Of a stretch of 64,000 bases of DNA, positions 37,850-46,533 are shown piece after piece. The number at the start of each line of letters is the position of its first letter. Within the stretch, counting starts at the first letter, position 1. The stretch is from Pseudomonadota bacterium (GTDB lineage: Bacteria; Pseudomonadota; Gammaproteobacteria; Steroidobacterales; Steroidobacteraceae), in NCBI GenBank assembly GCA_016705325.1, contig JADIYJ010000007.1, positions 1-64,000 on the forward strand, given 5' to 3'. A program made the position numbers and the translations under genes. Under the pieces are notes generated by a model. The model made no database searches, was not told the DNA's origin, and was given only the letters and a program-made list of their open reading frames with translations.

Positions 37850-39376
37850 ATGGAGGCAATGACGCCGAAGACGCCAGAAGTCAGCGCCACACCCGACTGG
37901 ACCAGGCCACGTCCCATCGACACTACGTATTGGGTCGTGCCGGGCCGCTTCCTGGTGGGCGAACACCCGGGCTCGCGCTCACGCGCCCGGTCGATGGATC
38001 GGTTGCGCCGGTTCCTCGAGGCCGGCATCACCTGCTTCATCGACCTGACCGAGCTGGATGAAAGTCCGAGCTACGACAGGCACCTGCCGTTCGAATCGCC
38101 GTCGGGGCGGCGCATCGACTATCTGCGCCAGCCAATTCCTGATCACGGTGTACCGGCCGACCGCGCGACCATGGACCGTATCCTGGCGATGCTGGACGAC
38201 GCCCTCGAGTCCGGCCACGGCGTGTACCTGCACTGCCGGGCCGGCATCGGCCGCAGTGCGATGGTCGCCGGCTGCTGGCTGGCCGAACGCAATCCGGGCG
38301 GGGGTGAGGCAGCGCTCACCGAGCTGGGTGATTACTGGCAACAGTGCCGGCAATCGAGGTCGTGGCCGCAGGTGCCGGAGACAAGCGAGCAGGAGGATTT
38401 CGTACGCACGTGGCGATCGCCAGGGGGCGCAGGGCAGGGCGCCGCAAAGTCGTCCGGGCCGGCAGGGTCCTGCGCTGGAGCAGCGCGTGCGCGGAGGTTG
38501 GTTCGGGCTCGCGCTGGGCGACGCGCTCGGCGCAACGAGCGCAGCCGAGGCAGTGAAGTCCTCGTCGCTGGCATGGACACAGCCTACGGCGCTCGCGCTC
38601 TGCCTCGCCGAAAGCCTGGATGCCCTCGGGCGCAGCGATGCGCGTGACCAGATCGAGCGCTACTGGCGCTGGTTCAAGGACGGACACCTGTCGGCCACGG
38701 ACCAGCCCGGCGAAGGTCACGCGTCGCCCGATGTCGCGAAAGCGCTGGCGACCTTCCGCTGGCGCGGATTGCCGGTGGCTGGCTCGCACGATCCGAAGGA
38801 CGCCGCAGCGACGAGCCTGCCACGCGTCCTGGCCGCCGCGCTGTTCGCGGGTAACGATCCCGCAGCCGCCATCGCACTTGCCGCCGAGTGTGCGCGCACC
38901 ACGCATCAGTCGCCGCTGATCCTCGACGCCTGCCGCGCCTACTCGGCGATGTTGCTTTGCGCGCTGGGCGGCCGGCCGGCGCAGGACTGGCTGCGGGCCG
39001 TCCCCGAACCCGTGCCCGGTGGCTGGACTGCCAGGCCGCTGCGCAAAGACGTGCAGGCTGAGGTTGCCACTGCGTCGGTTGCCGGGGACACCAGGCGGCC
39101 GGTGGCACGATCGACGTGCTGCAGGCGCTCGCACTGGCGCGGCGTATCGCCGGCGACGCACAAGATTTCAAGGCAGCCATCGCCGCAGCGAAACGCAGCG
39201 TCCACGACGATGCGCCACTGGTCGCCGGGCTCGTCGGCACGATGTTCGGCCTGCAGCACGGTTTCGATGCGCTGCCCGCGGATGCCATCGGTCGGCTCGC
39301 GGGCCGCCAGCACCTCGACGTCGCGGTCGAGCATTGCCTTGCGCGCCTTGCGGCGACGGGCGGAGTCACGGCGTGA
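37850..39376 (+). pseudogene. dual-specificity phosphatase fused to a degenerate ADP-ribosylglycohydrolase domain; two frameshifts
   Basis: The N-terminal 180 residues form a protein phosphatase domain with the PTP signature HCRAGIGRS (38231-38257) and an upstream Asp in the PIPDHGVP loop. From about 38470 an ADP-ribosylglycohydrolase fold follows (RGGWFGLALGDALGA, ARTTHQSPLILDACRAYSAMLLCAL, LVAGLVGTMFG). The metal-binding TDDT motif reads TQPT (38577-38588) and the second motif GDADT reads HDDAP, so the di-magnesium site is altered. One-base frame breaks near 38450 and 39110 split the gene. GTGA overlaps the metallopeptidase start. ATG 37850 or 37859 may be the start. Activity of the second domain is doubtful; it may bind ADP-ribosyl groups. 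Confidence 0.75.
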
Positions 39377-40411
39377 AGGCTCGCCGGCGCCGCTTGCGCG
39401 AACCCGCGTGGACGCGGCTCGACGATGAGGCGCTGCTCGACATGCGCCTGTGCGACCTGCGCCTGTCCCTTGCGCGGTCGGGCCTCGACCACGCAGTGCG
39501 GCGCCTGTACGAGGAACTGCGGCTCAAGGGCATCCTCTTCCGTCCGCACGTCTGGCTGTCCGAAGAATGGTTCTCGCCGGACGGCATCCCCGGGATCGCC
39601 ATACCGTTCTACCTGGCGCACCCACGGCTGCAGCGCCTCGAACGGCGCTTCATGCACGAGGTCGAGGGTGGTAACGACAAGTGGCTGATGCGCATCCTGC
39701 GTCACGAAACCGGGCACGCGATCGACACGGCCTTCGGCCTGCGCCGGCGCAAGACCTGGCGCGACACCTTCGGCAAGGCCTCGCGCCGCTATCCGTCGCG
39801 GTATTCCCCGCGACCGGCCAGCCGCCGGTTCGTGCTGCACCTCGGCCACTGGTACGCGCAGAGTCATCCCACCGAAGATTTCGCCGAAACGTTCGCCGTC
39901 TGGCTGCCGCGCAGATCGCGCTGGCGCAGCCAGTACGCCGGCTGGCCCGCGCTGCGCAAGCTCCAATACGTCGACGCGACGATGCGCAACCTGCATGGCA
40001 AGCGCGCGGTCTGCCTGAATCGCGAAGTCATCGAGCCGCTGGCCGACAACACCCGCACGTTGCGCGAGCACTACCGGCGCAAACAGCGCCGCTACGAACT
40101 CAACACCGCGCGCACCTACGATCGTCGCCTGCTGCGCGTGTTCGGCACCGCGGAGGATCATCCGGCCGGCCCGCAGGCCAGCCGGTTCCTGCGCAAAGGT
40201 GCAGCCGCAGGTCGAGCGCCTGATGATCCGTCGTGCGAGAATGCACCCGTACCTGGTCCAGCACGTCCTGAAAATAGCGACCCAGCGCGCGCGCGTCATG
40301 AACCTGCGGCTCAGTCACAACCAGCGCGACACCAAGCGTGCGGTGCTGGTGATGCTCGAACGCATCATGCTCGAGATGCTGTTGCGGGACCGCGAGAACT
40401 ACGCCTTATGA
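39373..40411 (+). pseudogene. putative zinc metallopeptidase, one frameshift near the end
   Basis: GTG 39373 overlaps the stop of the gene before. The 346-residue product has HETGHAID at about residues 111-118, which supplies two zinc His and the catalytic Glu. YAQSHPTEDFAETFAVWL further on gives a likely third ligand. This is the putative zinc-binding metallopeptidase group often found next to ATP-grasp genes. Near 40195 the frame shifts; after it the sequence reads VQPQVERLMIRRARMHPYLVQHVLKIATQRARVMN and stops at 40409-40411, overlapping the ATP-grasp ATG. No leader peptide is visible. The substrate is unknown. Confidence 0.78.
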
Positions 40412-41439
40412 CCAAGAAACCCCTGCGCGCGCTCGTGCTCGTGCACGAAACACTGGTGCCTCCCGAGTCCACCGACGGCTACTCTCCCCAGGAGATCGAC
40501 GAGTGGCGCACCGAGTACGACGTGACCTCGTCGCTGAAGGCGATGGGGCACGAAGTGAAGGCGCTCGGCATGGGCGACAACCTGGCCGAACTGCGCTCCA
40601 CGATCATGGAGTGGAAGCCCGACATCGCTTTCAACCTGCTCGAGGAATTCCAGGGCATCGTCACGTACGACCAGTACGTGGTGGCCTTTCTGGAGCTGAT
40701 GCGGCAGCCTTACACCGGCTGCAACCCGCGCGGCATGATGCTCAGTCGTGACAAGGTGCTGTCGAAGCAGATCCTCGCCTACCACCGCATCCCCACCGCG
40801 CGGTTCGCGTTGTTCCCGCGCAAGCGCCGCTACGTCGAGCCGCGCAAGCTCAAGTTTCCGCTGTTCGTAAAGTCGGCCACCGAGGATGCCTCGCTCGGCA
40901 TCTCGCAGGCCTCGATCGTCTACGACAGCCAGAAGCTGCGGGAGCGCGTACAGTTCATCCACGAGCAGACGAATTCGGACGCGCTGGTCGAGGAATACAT
41001 CGAGGGGCGGGAGCTCTACGTCGGCGTGATGGGCAACGACAGGCTCACGACCCTGCCGGTGTGGGAACTCAATTTCGGCACCCTGCCGGACGTGATGTCG
41101 ATCGCGACGCGCAAGGTGAAGTGGGACCGCAAGTACCAGGTGCGGCACGGCATCGGTACCGGTCCCGCCCATGACCTGCCGGCCGGCCTGTCGCCGCGGC
41201 TGGCGACGCTGGTGCGGCGCATCTATCGCGCGCTGTCGCTCAGCGGGTATGCGCGCATCGACCTGCGACTGAGGCCGGACGGCGCGGTATACGTGCTCGA
41301 GGCGAACGCGAATCCCAACCTGGCGCAGATCGAGGACTTCGCGACGTCAGCCCTCGCTTGCGGCATGGGGTACGACGCCGTGCTGGAGCGGATCCTGCAG
41401 TACGGGCAGAACTACGACGCGGCATGGCGGCAGTCCTGA
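40408..41439 (+). CDS. ATP-grasp ligase (D-Ala-D-Ala ligase-like)
   Basis: The 343-residue protein starts at ATG 40408, overlapping the peptidase stop (ATGA). It has the ATP-grasp elements in order: an N-terminal substrate domain with PDIAFNLLEEFQG and YTGCNPRGMMLSRDK, then KFPLFVKSATEDASLGIS (ATP lysine), VEEYIEGRELYVGVMG, and the magnesium site LEANANPNLAQIEDF near residue 293. It resembles D-alanine-D-alanine ligase but differs in the substrate part, so it likely joins another amino acid or peptide. Operon placement with a metallopeptidase suggests a make-and-trim pair. Peptide ligation is an inference. Confidence 0.85.
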   Translation: MTKKPLRALVLVHETLVPPESTDGYSPQEIDEWRTEYDVTSSLKAMGHEVKALGMGDNLAELRSTIMEWKPDIAFNLLEEFQGIVTYDQYVVAFLELMRQPYTGCNPRGMMLSRDKVLSKQILAYHRIPTARFALFPRKRRYVEPRKLKFPLFVKSATEDASLGISQASIVYDSQKLRERVQFIHEQTNSDALVEEYIEGRELYVGVMGNDRLTTLPVWELNFGTLPDVMSIATRKVKWDRKYQVRHGIGTGPAHDLPAGLSPRLATLVRRIYRALSLSGYARIDLRLRPDGAVYVLEANANPNLAQIEDFATSALACGMGYDAVLERILQYGQNYDAAWRQS

Positions 41440-41456
41440 CTACGCGCCGATGTCCG

Positions 41457-41533
41457 AGGCGTGCGATCCGGCGCCTTTCCCGAGCGCGTGTCTGCCTTTC
41501 CAAGCTCGGGGAAAGGCGCCGGATCGCACGCCT
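41457..41533. repeat. intergenic long hairpin, copy D
   Basis: Arms 41457-41485 and 41504-41533 pair along their full length with a single bulged base (AGGCGTGCGATCCGGCGCC... to ...CCCGAGC). The loop GCGTGTCTGCCTTTCCAA is identical to the reverse complement of the copy B loop. The element fills the space between the convergent ATP-grasp and DksA-like genes; the DksA stop codon is seven bases away. Confidence 0.92.
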
Positions 41534-41539
41534 GGACAG

Positions 41540-41938
41540 TCAGAGCGTGTGGCCAGTCTTCTGGAAGTGCGTGCGCTCGAAGATCGTCTGGCAATCGATG
41601 CAGCGCAACGCCTGCGGCGTGAGGTTCAGCCGCTTGACGTCGATCGGCCTGTCGCAGGCCGCGCAGATGCCGTAGCTGCCATCCGCCATGCGCAACAGCG
41701 CTGCGTCGATCGCGCGCAGTTCGTCGAGGTCGCGATCGATTTCGGCGAGGCCGACGTCCACGATCAGGTCGGCGAACGACTCGTCCTCCAGTTCCCGCAC
41801 CGAGTCGGCGATCTGCAGATAGTGTTCCGAATCGCTCTTGACGAGGGCCTGGCGGATTTCTTCGCGCAGCTGGGTCTGCCGCGCACGCATGGCCGTTTGC
41901 AGCGACTCGAGCTGCTTGTTCTGGAGGTTGCGGTTCAT
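41540..41938 (-). CDS. DksA/TraR-family zinc-finger protein
   Basis: The 132-residue protein has a long N-terminal coiled-coil (LESLQTAMRARQTQLREEIRQAL and RELEDESFADLIVDVGLAEIDRDLDELRAIDAALLRM). A C4 zinc finger follows (CAAC near residue 90, CIDC near residue 115), with the usual GSYGIC. DksA-type proteins bind RNA polymerase's secondary channel and change rRNA and stress transcription. It is shorter than E. coli DksA (151 residues) and lacks some acidic tip residues, so it may be a variant of the YbiI/TraR type. ATG 41938 follows AGGGA; an ATG six bases earlier is possible. Confidence 0.9.
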   Translation of the reverse strand: MNRNLQNKQLESLQTAMRARQTQLREEIRQALVKSDSEHYLQIADSVRELEDESFADLIVDVGLAEIDRDLDELRAIDAALLRMADGSYGICAACDRPIDVKRLNLTPQALRCIDCQTIFERTHFQKTGHTL

Positions 41939-42107
41939 CGGCATCTTCCCTGGGACACTGCCCAAGCATCGGACGCGATCCGCGCCACAGATATAGGGAA
42001 GATGCGAAATTCGTTGCGCCAAATGCGGTAGTCCCGGCGGGGGCGATTGACAAGGCCGGGAGGGGAGCGTAGCTAAGGCGCGATCCGAACACCGCCGGGA
42101 TCGACCG

Positions 42108-42410
42108 ATGGACAATGGATTGCGCTGCTGGAAGTGCGGAGCGTCGCTCGCCGACTATTCACTGCCGCTGCGGCGACTGGAGGAATGCCGGGCATGCCAT
42201 GCGGAACTGCACGTCTGCCGCATGTGCGAGTTCTACGACACGGGCAAGGCCAAGCACTGCCGCGAGACCATTGCCGAGGAAGTGAAGGACAAGCAGGCAG
42301 CGAATTTCTGTGACTACTTCCGGCCGACACCGTCGGCCTATCGACCCGAGGCCCTGAGCGCGGCCGACAAGGCCAGGGCCGAACTCGAAGCCCTGTTCGG
42401 CCGTAAGTGA
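42108..42410 (+). CDS. small cysteine-rich zinc-ribbon protein
   Basis: A 100-residue protein with the Cys pairs CWKC, CRAC, CRMC and later CRET/NFCDYF. These are spaced as a double zinc ribbon or rubredoxin-like knuckle. GLRCWKCGASLADYSLPLRRLEECRAC is a pattern met in small conserved gammaproteobacterial proteins of unknown function. The C-terminus is charged. The gene is divergent from the DksA-like gene, with 170 bases between starts, and precedes the M49-like gene by 16 bases, so the two are probably co-transcribed. Confidence 0.75.
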   Translation: MDNGLRCWKCGASLADYSLPLRRLEECRACHAELHVCRMCEFYDTGKAKHCRETIAEEVKDKQAANFCDYFRPTPSAYRPEALSAADKARAELEALFGRK

Positions 42411-42426
42411 CCACGAGGAGACGACT

Positions 42427-44076
42427 TTGACGATGATCCGACGAGCGGTGCAGACAGGCATCGCGACCGTGACGCTGCTGGCAGGCGTGGCAGGCGCCGG
42501 AGAAAAGGTCGAGCCGGAGGCAGCGCCTGCGCTGACGGCAGTGCGGCCCGGGATCTATGCACCGGTGACGCTGGCCGTGGACCTGTCGTCCCTGAGCGCC
42601 AGCGAGCGACAGATGCTCGGCCTGTTCATCGAGGCCGGCGAGATCATGGACGAACTGTACTGGCGGCAGACGTACGGCGATCGTGACGCGTTGCTGAAAG
42701 GCATCGTCGATCCGCGCACCCGCGAATTCGTCGCGCTGAACTATGGCCCCTGGGACCGGCTGGCCGACAACGCGCCGTTCGTGCCCGGTGTCGGCGCCAA
42801 GCCGGCAGGCGCGGAGTTCTATCCGCACGACATGACGCGCGAGGAATTCGAGCGGGCGAATCTGCCGCAGTCGCGCAGCGAATACACGCTGCTGCGGCGC
42901 GACGCCAGGGGCGCGTTGCAGGTCGTGCCGTATCACGTCGAGTACCGCGAGGCGCTCGCCAGGGCTGCGCTCAAGCTCGAACAGGCGGCGGCGCTGGCGG
43001 CAGACCCGGGCCTGAAGAAGTACCTGTTGCTGCGGGCAGAAGCGCTGCGCACCGACGACTACCGCGCCAGTGATCGCGCCTGGCTTGACATGAAATCGAA
43101 CCGCATCGACCTGGTGATCGGCCCGATCGAGACCTACGAAGACGCGCTGTTCGGCTACAAGGCCGCCTACGAGGCCTACGTGCTGGTCAAGGACATGGAG
43201 TGGAGCAAGCGTCTCGAGCGCTATGCCGCCATGCTGCCGGAACTGCAGCGCGGCCTGCCGGTCCCGGACGCCTACAAGGCCGAGCAGCCCGGCACCGATT
43301 CCGACCTCAACGCTTACGACGTCGCCTATTACGCGGGCCACAACAACGCGGCTTCGAAGACCATCGCCATCAACCTGCCGAACGACGAGCAGGTGCAGCT
43401 CGAGAAGGGCACGCGCCGGCTGCAGCTCAAGAACGCGATGCGCGCCAAGTTCGACCGGATCATGCTGCCGATCGCCGACGAGCTGATCGTGCCGGAGCAG
43501 CGCAAGCACGTGACGTTCGACGCGTTCTTCGCCGACACCATGTTCCACGAGGTGGCGCACGGCTTAGGGATCAAGAACACGCTCGACGGCAAGGGCACGG
43601 TGCGTGAAGCGCTCAAGGAACAGGCGAGCTGGCTCGAGGAGGGCAAGGCCGACATCCTCGGGCTGTACATGATCACGCGGCTGCACGAGAAGGGTGAACT
43701 CGGCGGTTCGCTCGAGGACTACTATGTAACGTTTCTCACCGGCATCTTCCGCTCGGTGCGCTGGGGCGCCGCCGAAGCCCACGGCCAGGCCAACATGGTC
43801 CGCTTCAACTACTTCGCCGATCGCGGTGCCTTCAGCCGCGATGCCAACGGTCACTACCGCGTCGACATGGCGAAGATGCGCAAGGCAATGGATGAATTGT
43901 CGGCCGACATCCTCAAGCTGCAGGGTGACGGCAACCACGCGGGCGTCAAGGAGCTGCTCGCCCAGCTCGGCGTCCTGAAGCCCCAGTTGTCCGCCGACCT
44001 CGCGCGCCTCGGCGCCCGCAACATCCCGGTCGATGTCCGCTTCGAGCAGGGCAAGGCCGTGCTCGGCCTGAAGTAG
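42427..44076 (+). CDS. exported M49-like (dipeptidyl-peptidase III-like) zinc peptidase
   Basis: The 549-residue protein has a leader (VTLLAGVAGAGEKVE). Zinc is expected at HEVAHGLGIKN (near residue 377) and LEEGKADILGLYM about 40 residues later. The layout matches DPP III, but the HExxxH hexapeptide of classical M49 enzymes is the HExxH pentapeptide here, and EECRAE is EEGKAD. Upstream YYAGHNNAASKTIAINLPND is also family-like. The start is either TTG 42427, 6 bases after GAGGAG, or ATG 42433; TTG has better spacing. It is intact. It is likely periplasmic and oligopeptide-degrading (inference). Confidence 0.82.
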   Translation: MTMIRRAVQTGIATVTLLAGVAGAGEKVEPEAAPALTAVRPGIYAPVTLAVDLSSLSASERQMLGLFIEAGEIMDELYWRQTYGDRDALLKGIVDPRTREFVALNYGPWDRLADNAPFVPGVGAKPAGAEFYPHDMTREEFERANLPQSRSEYTLLRRDARGALQVVPYHVEYREALARAALKLEQAAALAADPGLKKYLLLRAEALRTDDYRASDRAWLDMKSNRIDLVIGPIETYEDALFGYKAAYEAYVLVKDMEWSKRLERYAAMLPELQRGLPVPDAYKAEQPGTDSDLNAYDVAYYAGHNNAASKTIAINLPNDEQVQLEKGTRRLQLKNAMRAKFDRIMLPIADELIVPEQRKHVTFDAFFADTMFHEVAHGLGIKNTLDGKGTVREALKEQASWLEEGKADILGLYMITRLHEKGELGGSLEDYYVTFLTGIFRSVRWGAAEAHGQANMVRFNYFADRGAFSRDANGHYRVDMAKMRKAMDELSADILKLQGDGNHAGVKELLAQLGVLKPQLSADLARLGARNIPVDVRFEQGKAVLGLK

Positions 44077-44084
44077 GCGCCGCG

Positions 44085-44966
44085 GTGTCGAATCCGGTCG
44101 CGCGCGTCATCGAACCGCGGCCGCGCGATCTCGGCGATTTCGCCGTGCGTCGGGTGCTGCCCGCGGTGGGGCTGCAGACCGTCGGCCCGTTCATCTTCTT
44201 CGATCACATGGGGCCGGCCGAGTTCGGGCCGGGGCAGGGTGTCAACGTGCGGCCACACCCGCACATCGGCCTCGCGACCGTGACGTACCTGTTCGAAGGC
44301 GCGTTCATGCACCGCGACAGCCTCGGCACGGCGCAGTTGATCCGTGCGGGCGACGTCAACTGGATGGTGGCCGGTCGGGGCATCGTGCATTCGGAGCGCA
44401 CGCCACCGGAGGTGCGCGACGCAACAGGCCGCACGCGCGTGCACGGCATCCAGACGTGGATCGCACTGCCGCGTGCGGAGGAAGAACGGGAGCCGTCCTT
44501 TGCGCATCACGGCGTCGCCAGTCTGCCGCGTGTCGAGCGGCCTGGCGTGATCCTCACCGTGATTGCCGGAACGGCTTATGGCGAGCAATCACCGGTCGAC
44601 GTGTTCGCGCCGACGCTGTACGTGGATGCACGGCTGGCCGACGAGGCTGTCCTCGAAGTGCCGGACGAGCACGTGCAGCGCGCATGCTACGTCGCGCAGG
44701 GCCGGATCGAGATTGCAGGCCAGGCCTATGGCGAAGGCCAGTTCATCGTGCTCGCATCCGCTGCCGGCCCGGTGTCGATGCGTGCGCTCGAGACGGCCCG
44801 CGTGATGCTGGCTGGCGGCGCTCCGCTCGACGGACCGCGGCATCTCTACTGGAACTTCGTTTCGAGCACGCGCGAGCGCATCGAAGTCGCCAGGCGCGAC
44901 TGGCGCGAGCGCAAATTCGCACCGGTGCCGGGCGATGCGGACAGGATTCCTCTGCCCGACGAGTGA
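44085..44966 (+). CDS. pirin-family protein
   Basis: This two-cupin protein of 293 residues starts at GTG 44085, nine bases after the M49-like stop. The N-terminal cupin holds the metal-binding HPHIGLATVTYLFEGAFMHRDSLG, plus DVNWMVAGRGIVHSER with the His-Glu pair. Bacterial pirins include quercetinases such as E. coli YhhW and enzymes or regulators of other function, so activity is open. The C-terminal cupin is less conserved (GQFIVLASAAGP). All four likely ligands (two His, one His, one Glu) are present. The gene is convergent with the MliC-like gene, with 31 bases between them. Confidence 0.9.
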   Translation: MSNPVARVIEPRPRDLGDFAVRRVLPAVGLQTVGPFIFFDHMGPAEFGPGQGVNVRPHPHIGLATVTYLFEGAFMHRDSLGTAQLIRAGDVNWMVAGRGIVHSERTPPEVRDATGRTRVHGIQTWIALPRAEEEREPSFAHHGVASLPRVERPGVILTVIAGTAYGEQSPVDVFAPTLYVDARLADEAVLEVPDEHVQRACYVAQGRIEIAGQAYGEGQFIVLASAAGPVSMRALETARVMLAGGAPLDGPRHLYWNFVSSTRERIEVARRDWRERKFAPVPGDADRIPLPDE

Positions 44967-44997
44967 CGCCGCGCCCTTGGGCCCGGCACGATTCGCG

Positions 44998-45750
44998 TTA
45001 GCCCGGGTTCAGGCGGGTACCGCAGCCGCGCAAGGTCTGTCCACCCGATTCCACGGTCACGACGTGGTCGAATTCCACCTCGCCATCGTCCACGCAGCGC
45101 TCGGCCTTGATTGAGGCCCTGATCGAGACCTCACCCTGCTGCGCCGTGTAAACGGTCGTCCCGTCCGGCGCGATGGCTGCCTGGGCCTGCTCGAAGTCGA
45201 AGCGGTCCTGGCCGAAATTGGTGGTCCAGCTCAGTCTGCCCGCGGGACCGGCTTCGAGGACCCAGCCCGGTTCGTTGCCGAGGGCGCGATACACGACGCC
45301 GCGTGCGCGCGCGTCCTCGCGCAGGGAGTCGGCTCGCCGTTCCTCGCATTGCACGGGCGACGCGCCCTGTCGCTCGAGCGTTGCCGTGCTGCCCTTGGTC
45401 CAGAACACCACCACGCTGTCGGCATAGCGCGCGCCCGAGGCGCTGACCGTCTGGTCGAGCCGCCGTGTGCCGTCGTGGAAGTCGATGGCAATCGCCTGTT
45501 CGCGCACGAGGTTGCGCATGACCAGCGTCTGGCCGTCCACGCAATGCCAGACGTAGACGCGCAGCACGCCCGCGGGAACTTCGTCCGCCGCTGGCGTCGG
45601 CGCGGTCGCCGGGACGGAAGCCGCCGGTTTTGCGTCCGTGGCCGTATCGACCGCGGGCACTTCCTTGCGCTGGCAGCCCAGGGTTGCGAGCAGCGCGATA
45701 CCCGCACAAGAGACGAGCCACAGGCGAGAAAGCAGCTTGGGCGAGGTCAT
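44998..45750 (-). CDS. lipoprotein with MliC-type lysozyme-inhibitor domain plus COG3650-like domain
   Basis: The leader LVSCAGIALLATLGCQRKEV is lipoprotein-like. Residues 65-140 match MliC (VYVWHCVDGQTLVMRNL, SASGARYADSVVVFWTKGSTATLERQ), which inhibits C-type lysozyme from the periplasm. Residues 150-250 match the COG3650 lipoprotein domain (YRALGNEPGWVLEAGPAGRLSWTTNFGQDRFDF, VSIRASIKAERCVDDG). The Pro/Ala-rich stretch between residues 25 and 60 is a linker. An ATG at 45762 is also possible. The pairing hints at protection of peptidoglycan; that is inference. Confidence 0.82.
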   Translation of the reverse strand: MTSPKLLSRLWLVSCAGIALLATLGCQRKEVPAVDTATDAKPAASVPATAPTPAADEVPAGVLRVYVWHCVDGQTLVMRNLVREQAIAIDFHDGTRRLDQTVSASGARYADSVVVFWTKGSTATLERQGASPVQCEERRADSLREDARARGVVYRALGNEPGWVLEAGPAGRLSWTTNFGQDRFDFEQAQAAIAPDGTTVYTAQQGEVSIRASIKAERCVDDGEVEFDHVVTVESGGQTLRGCGTRLNPG

Positions 45751-45800
45751 CATGCGCGTCACCTGGCAGGCGGGGAGGCCCTCATTTTACATGGGATGCC

Positions 45801-46398
45801 TCAACAGTTCGCGTCGTGCAGGCGGGTCTTCGCTTCACGCCAGCGATCCCACAACCTGCCGGCCTCGCGCGCCGAGTAGCCAGCCCGCATGCGCGAATCG
45901 AGGCTGTCGAGCGTTGCCTGCAGTTTCTGGCAGATCGCGGCGTGTTGCTCGTCCGCATCGTCGGGGTCGAAATCCTCACGCCCGGTTGAATTCCCGCGGC
46001 TCGCCGCCGCTGGCTCCCTGGCGCTGCCGATCGCCGGCGACGCTCCAGCTGCCGCGGGCGCAGGCGCGCTCACCTGCAGTTCGCGCACTTCCTGCAGGGG
46101 GCCGCACGGACGGTCAGAAAACGTGACCAGGCCTGGCGCAACGCAACTGTAGACGAGCCGGCGCGTCGGTTGCGCGCGCGGCGTGACCGGCTCGAGCACG
46201 ACGGTGCCGCCACCTCCCACCGGACTGTCGACGGCCGGCGGCCCCCGGGCGCGCGGCGGGGCCGCCCGGCGCCCGCCGCGCCGGCGTGCCCCCTCTGTCG
46301 ACAGCCGGCAACAGCAGCGCGTTGGCGGCGTGCGGTGACGTGGGCAGCACGAGTATCGCCTGTGCAGCGAGGAGCAGGCGGACGGCAGGATGTGTCAC
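45801..46398 (-). pseudogene. exported DUF4124-like protein, one frameshift
   Basis: GTG 46398 opens a leader (LLLAAQAILVLPTSPHAANA) followed by a Pro/Ala/Gly-rich linker. The frame breaks near 46240. The next frame has RRLVYSCVAPGLVTFSDRPCG, the conserved Cys and SDRPCG of DUF4124-type domains. An acidic and then coiled-coil-like tail follows (AAICQKLQATLDSLDSRM, AGRLWDRWREAKTRL). The function is unknown. The linker contains CGCC/GGCG-rich DNA that is prone to sequencing error, so the break may be artefact. Confidence 0.6.
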
Positions 46399-46533
46399 GG
46401 TGAACCCTCCATGGACCGGAAGGCCATGCTCGGCTCAGCGTTGGCGGATGTCGTGCGCGATTCGTCGCGCGTGCACGCAATTTTGCGTCGGGCCTCGAGT
46501 CAGTCACGAGCCCGTCAAGCCCGCGACCGGGTC

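Noticed and set aside
37213..38061. Plus-strand open frame antisense to the APC permease
   Set aside because: It is His/Gly/Asp-rich shadow coding of membrane helices, without domain signatures.
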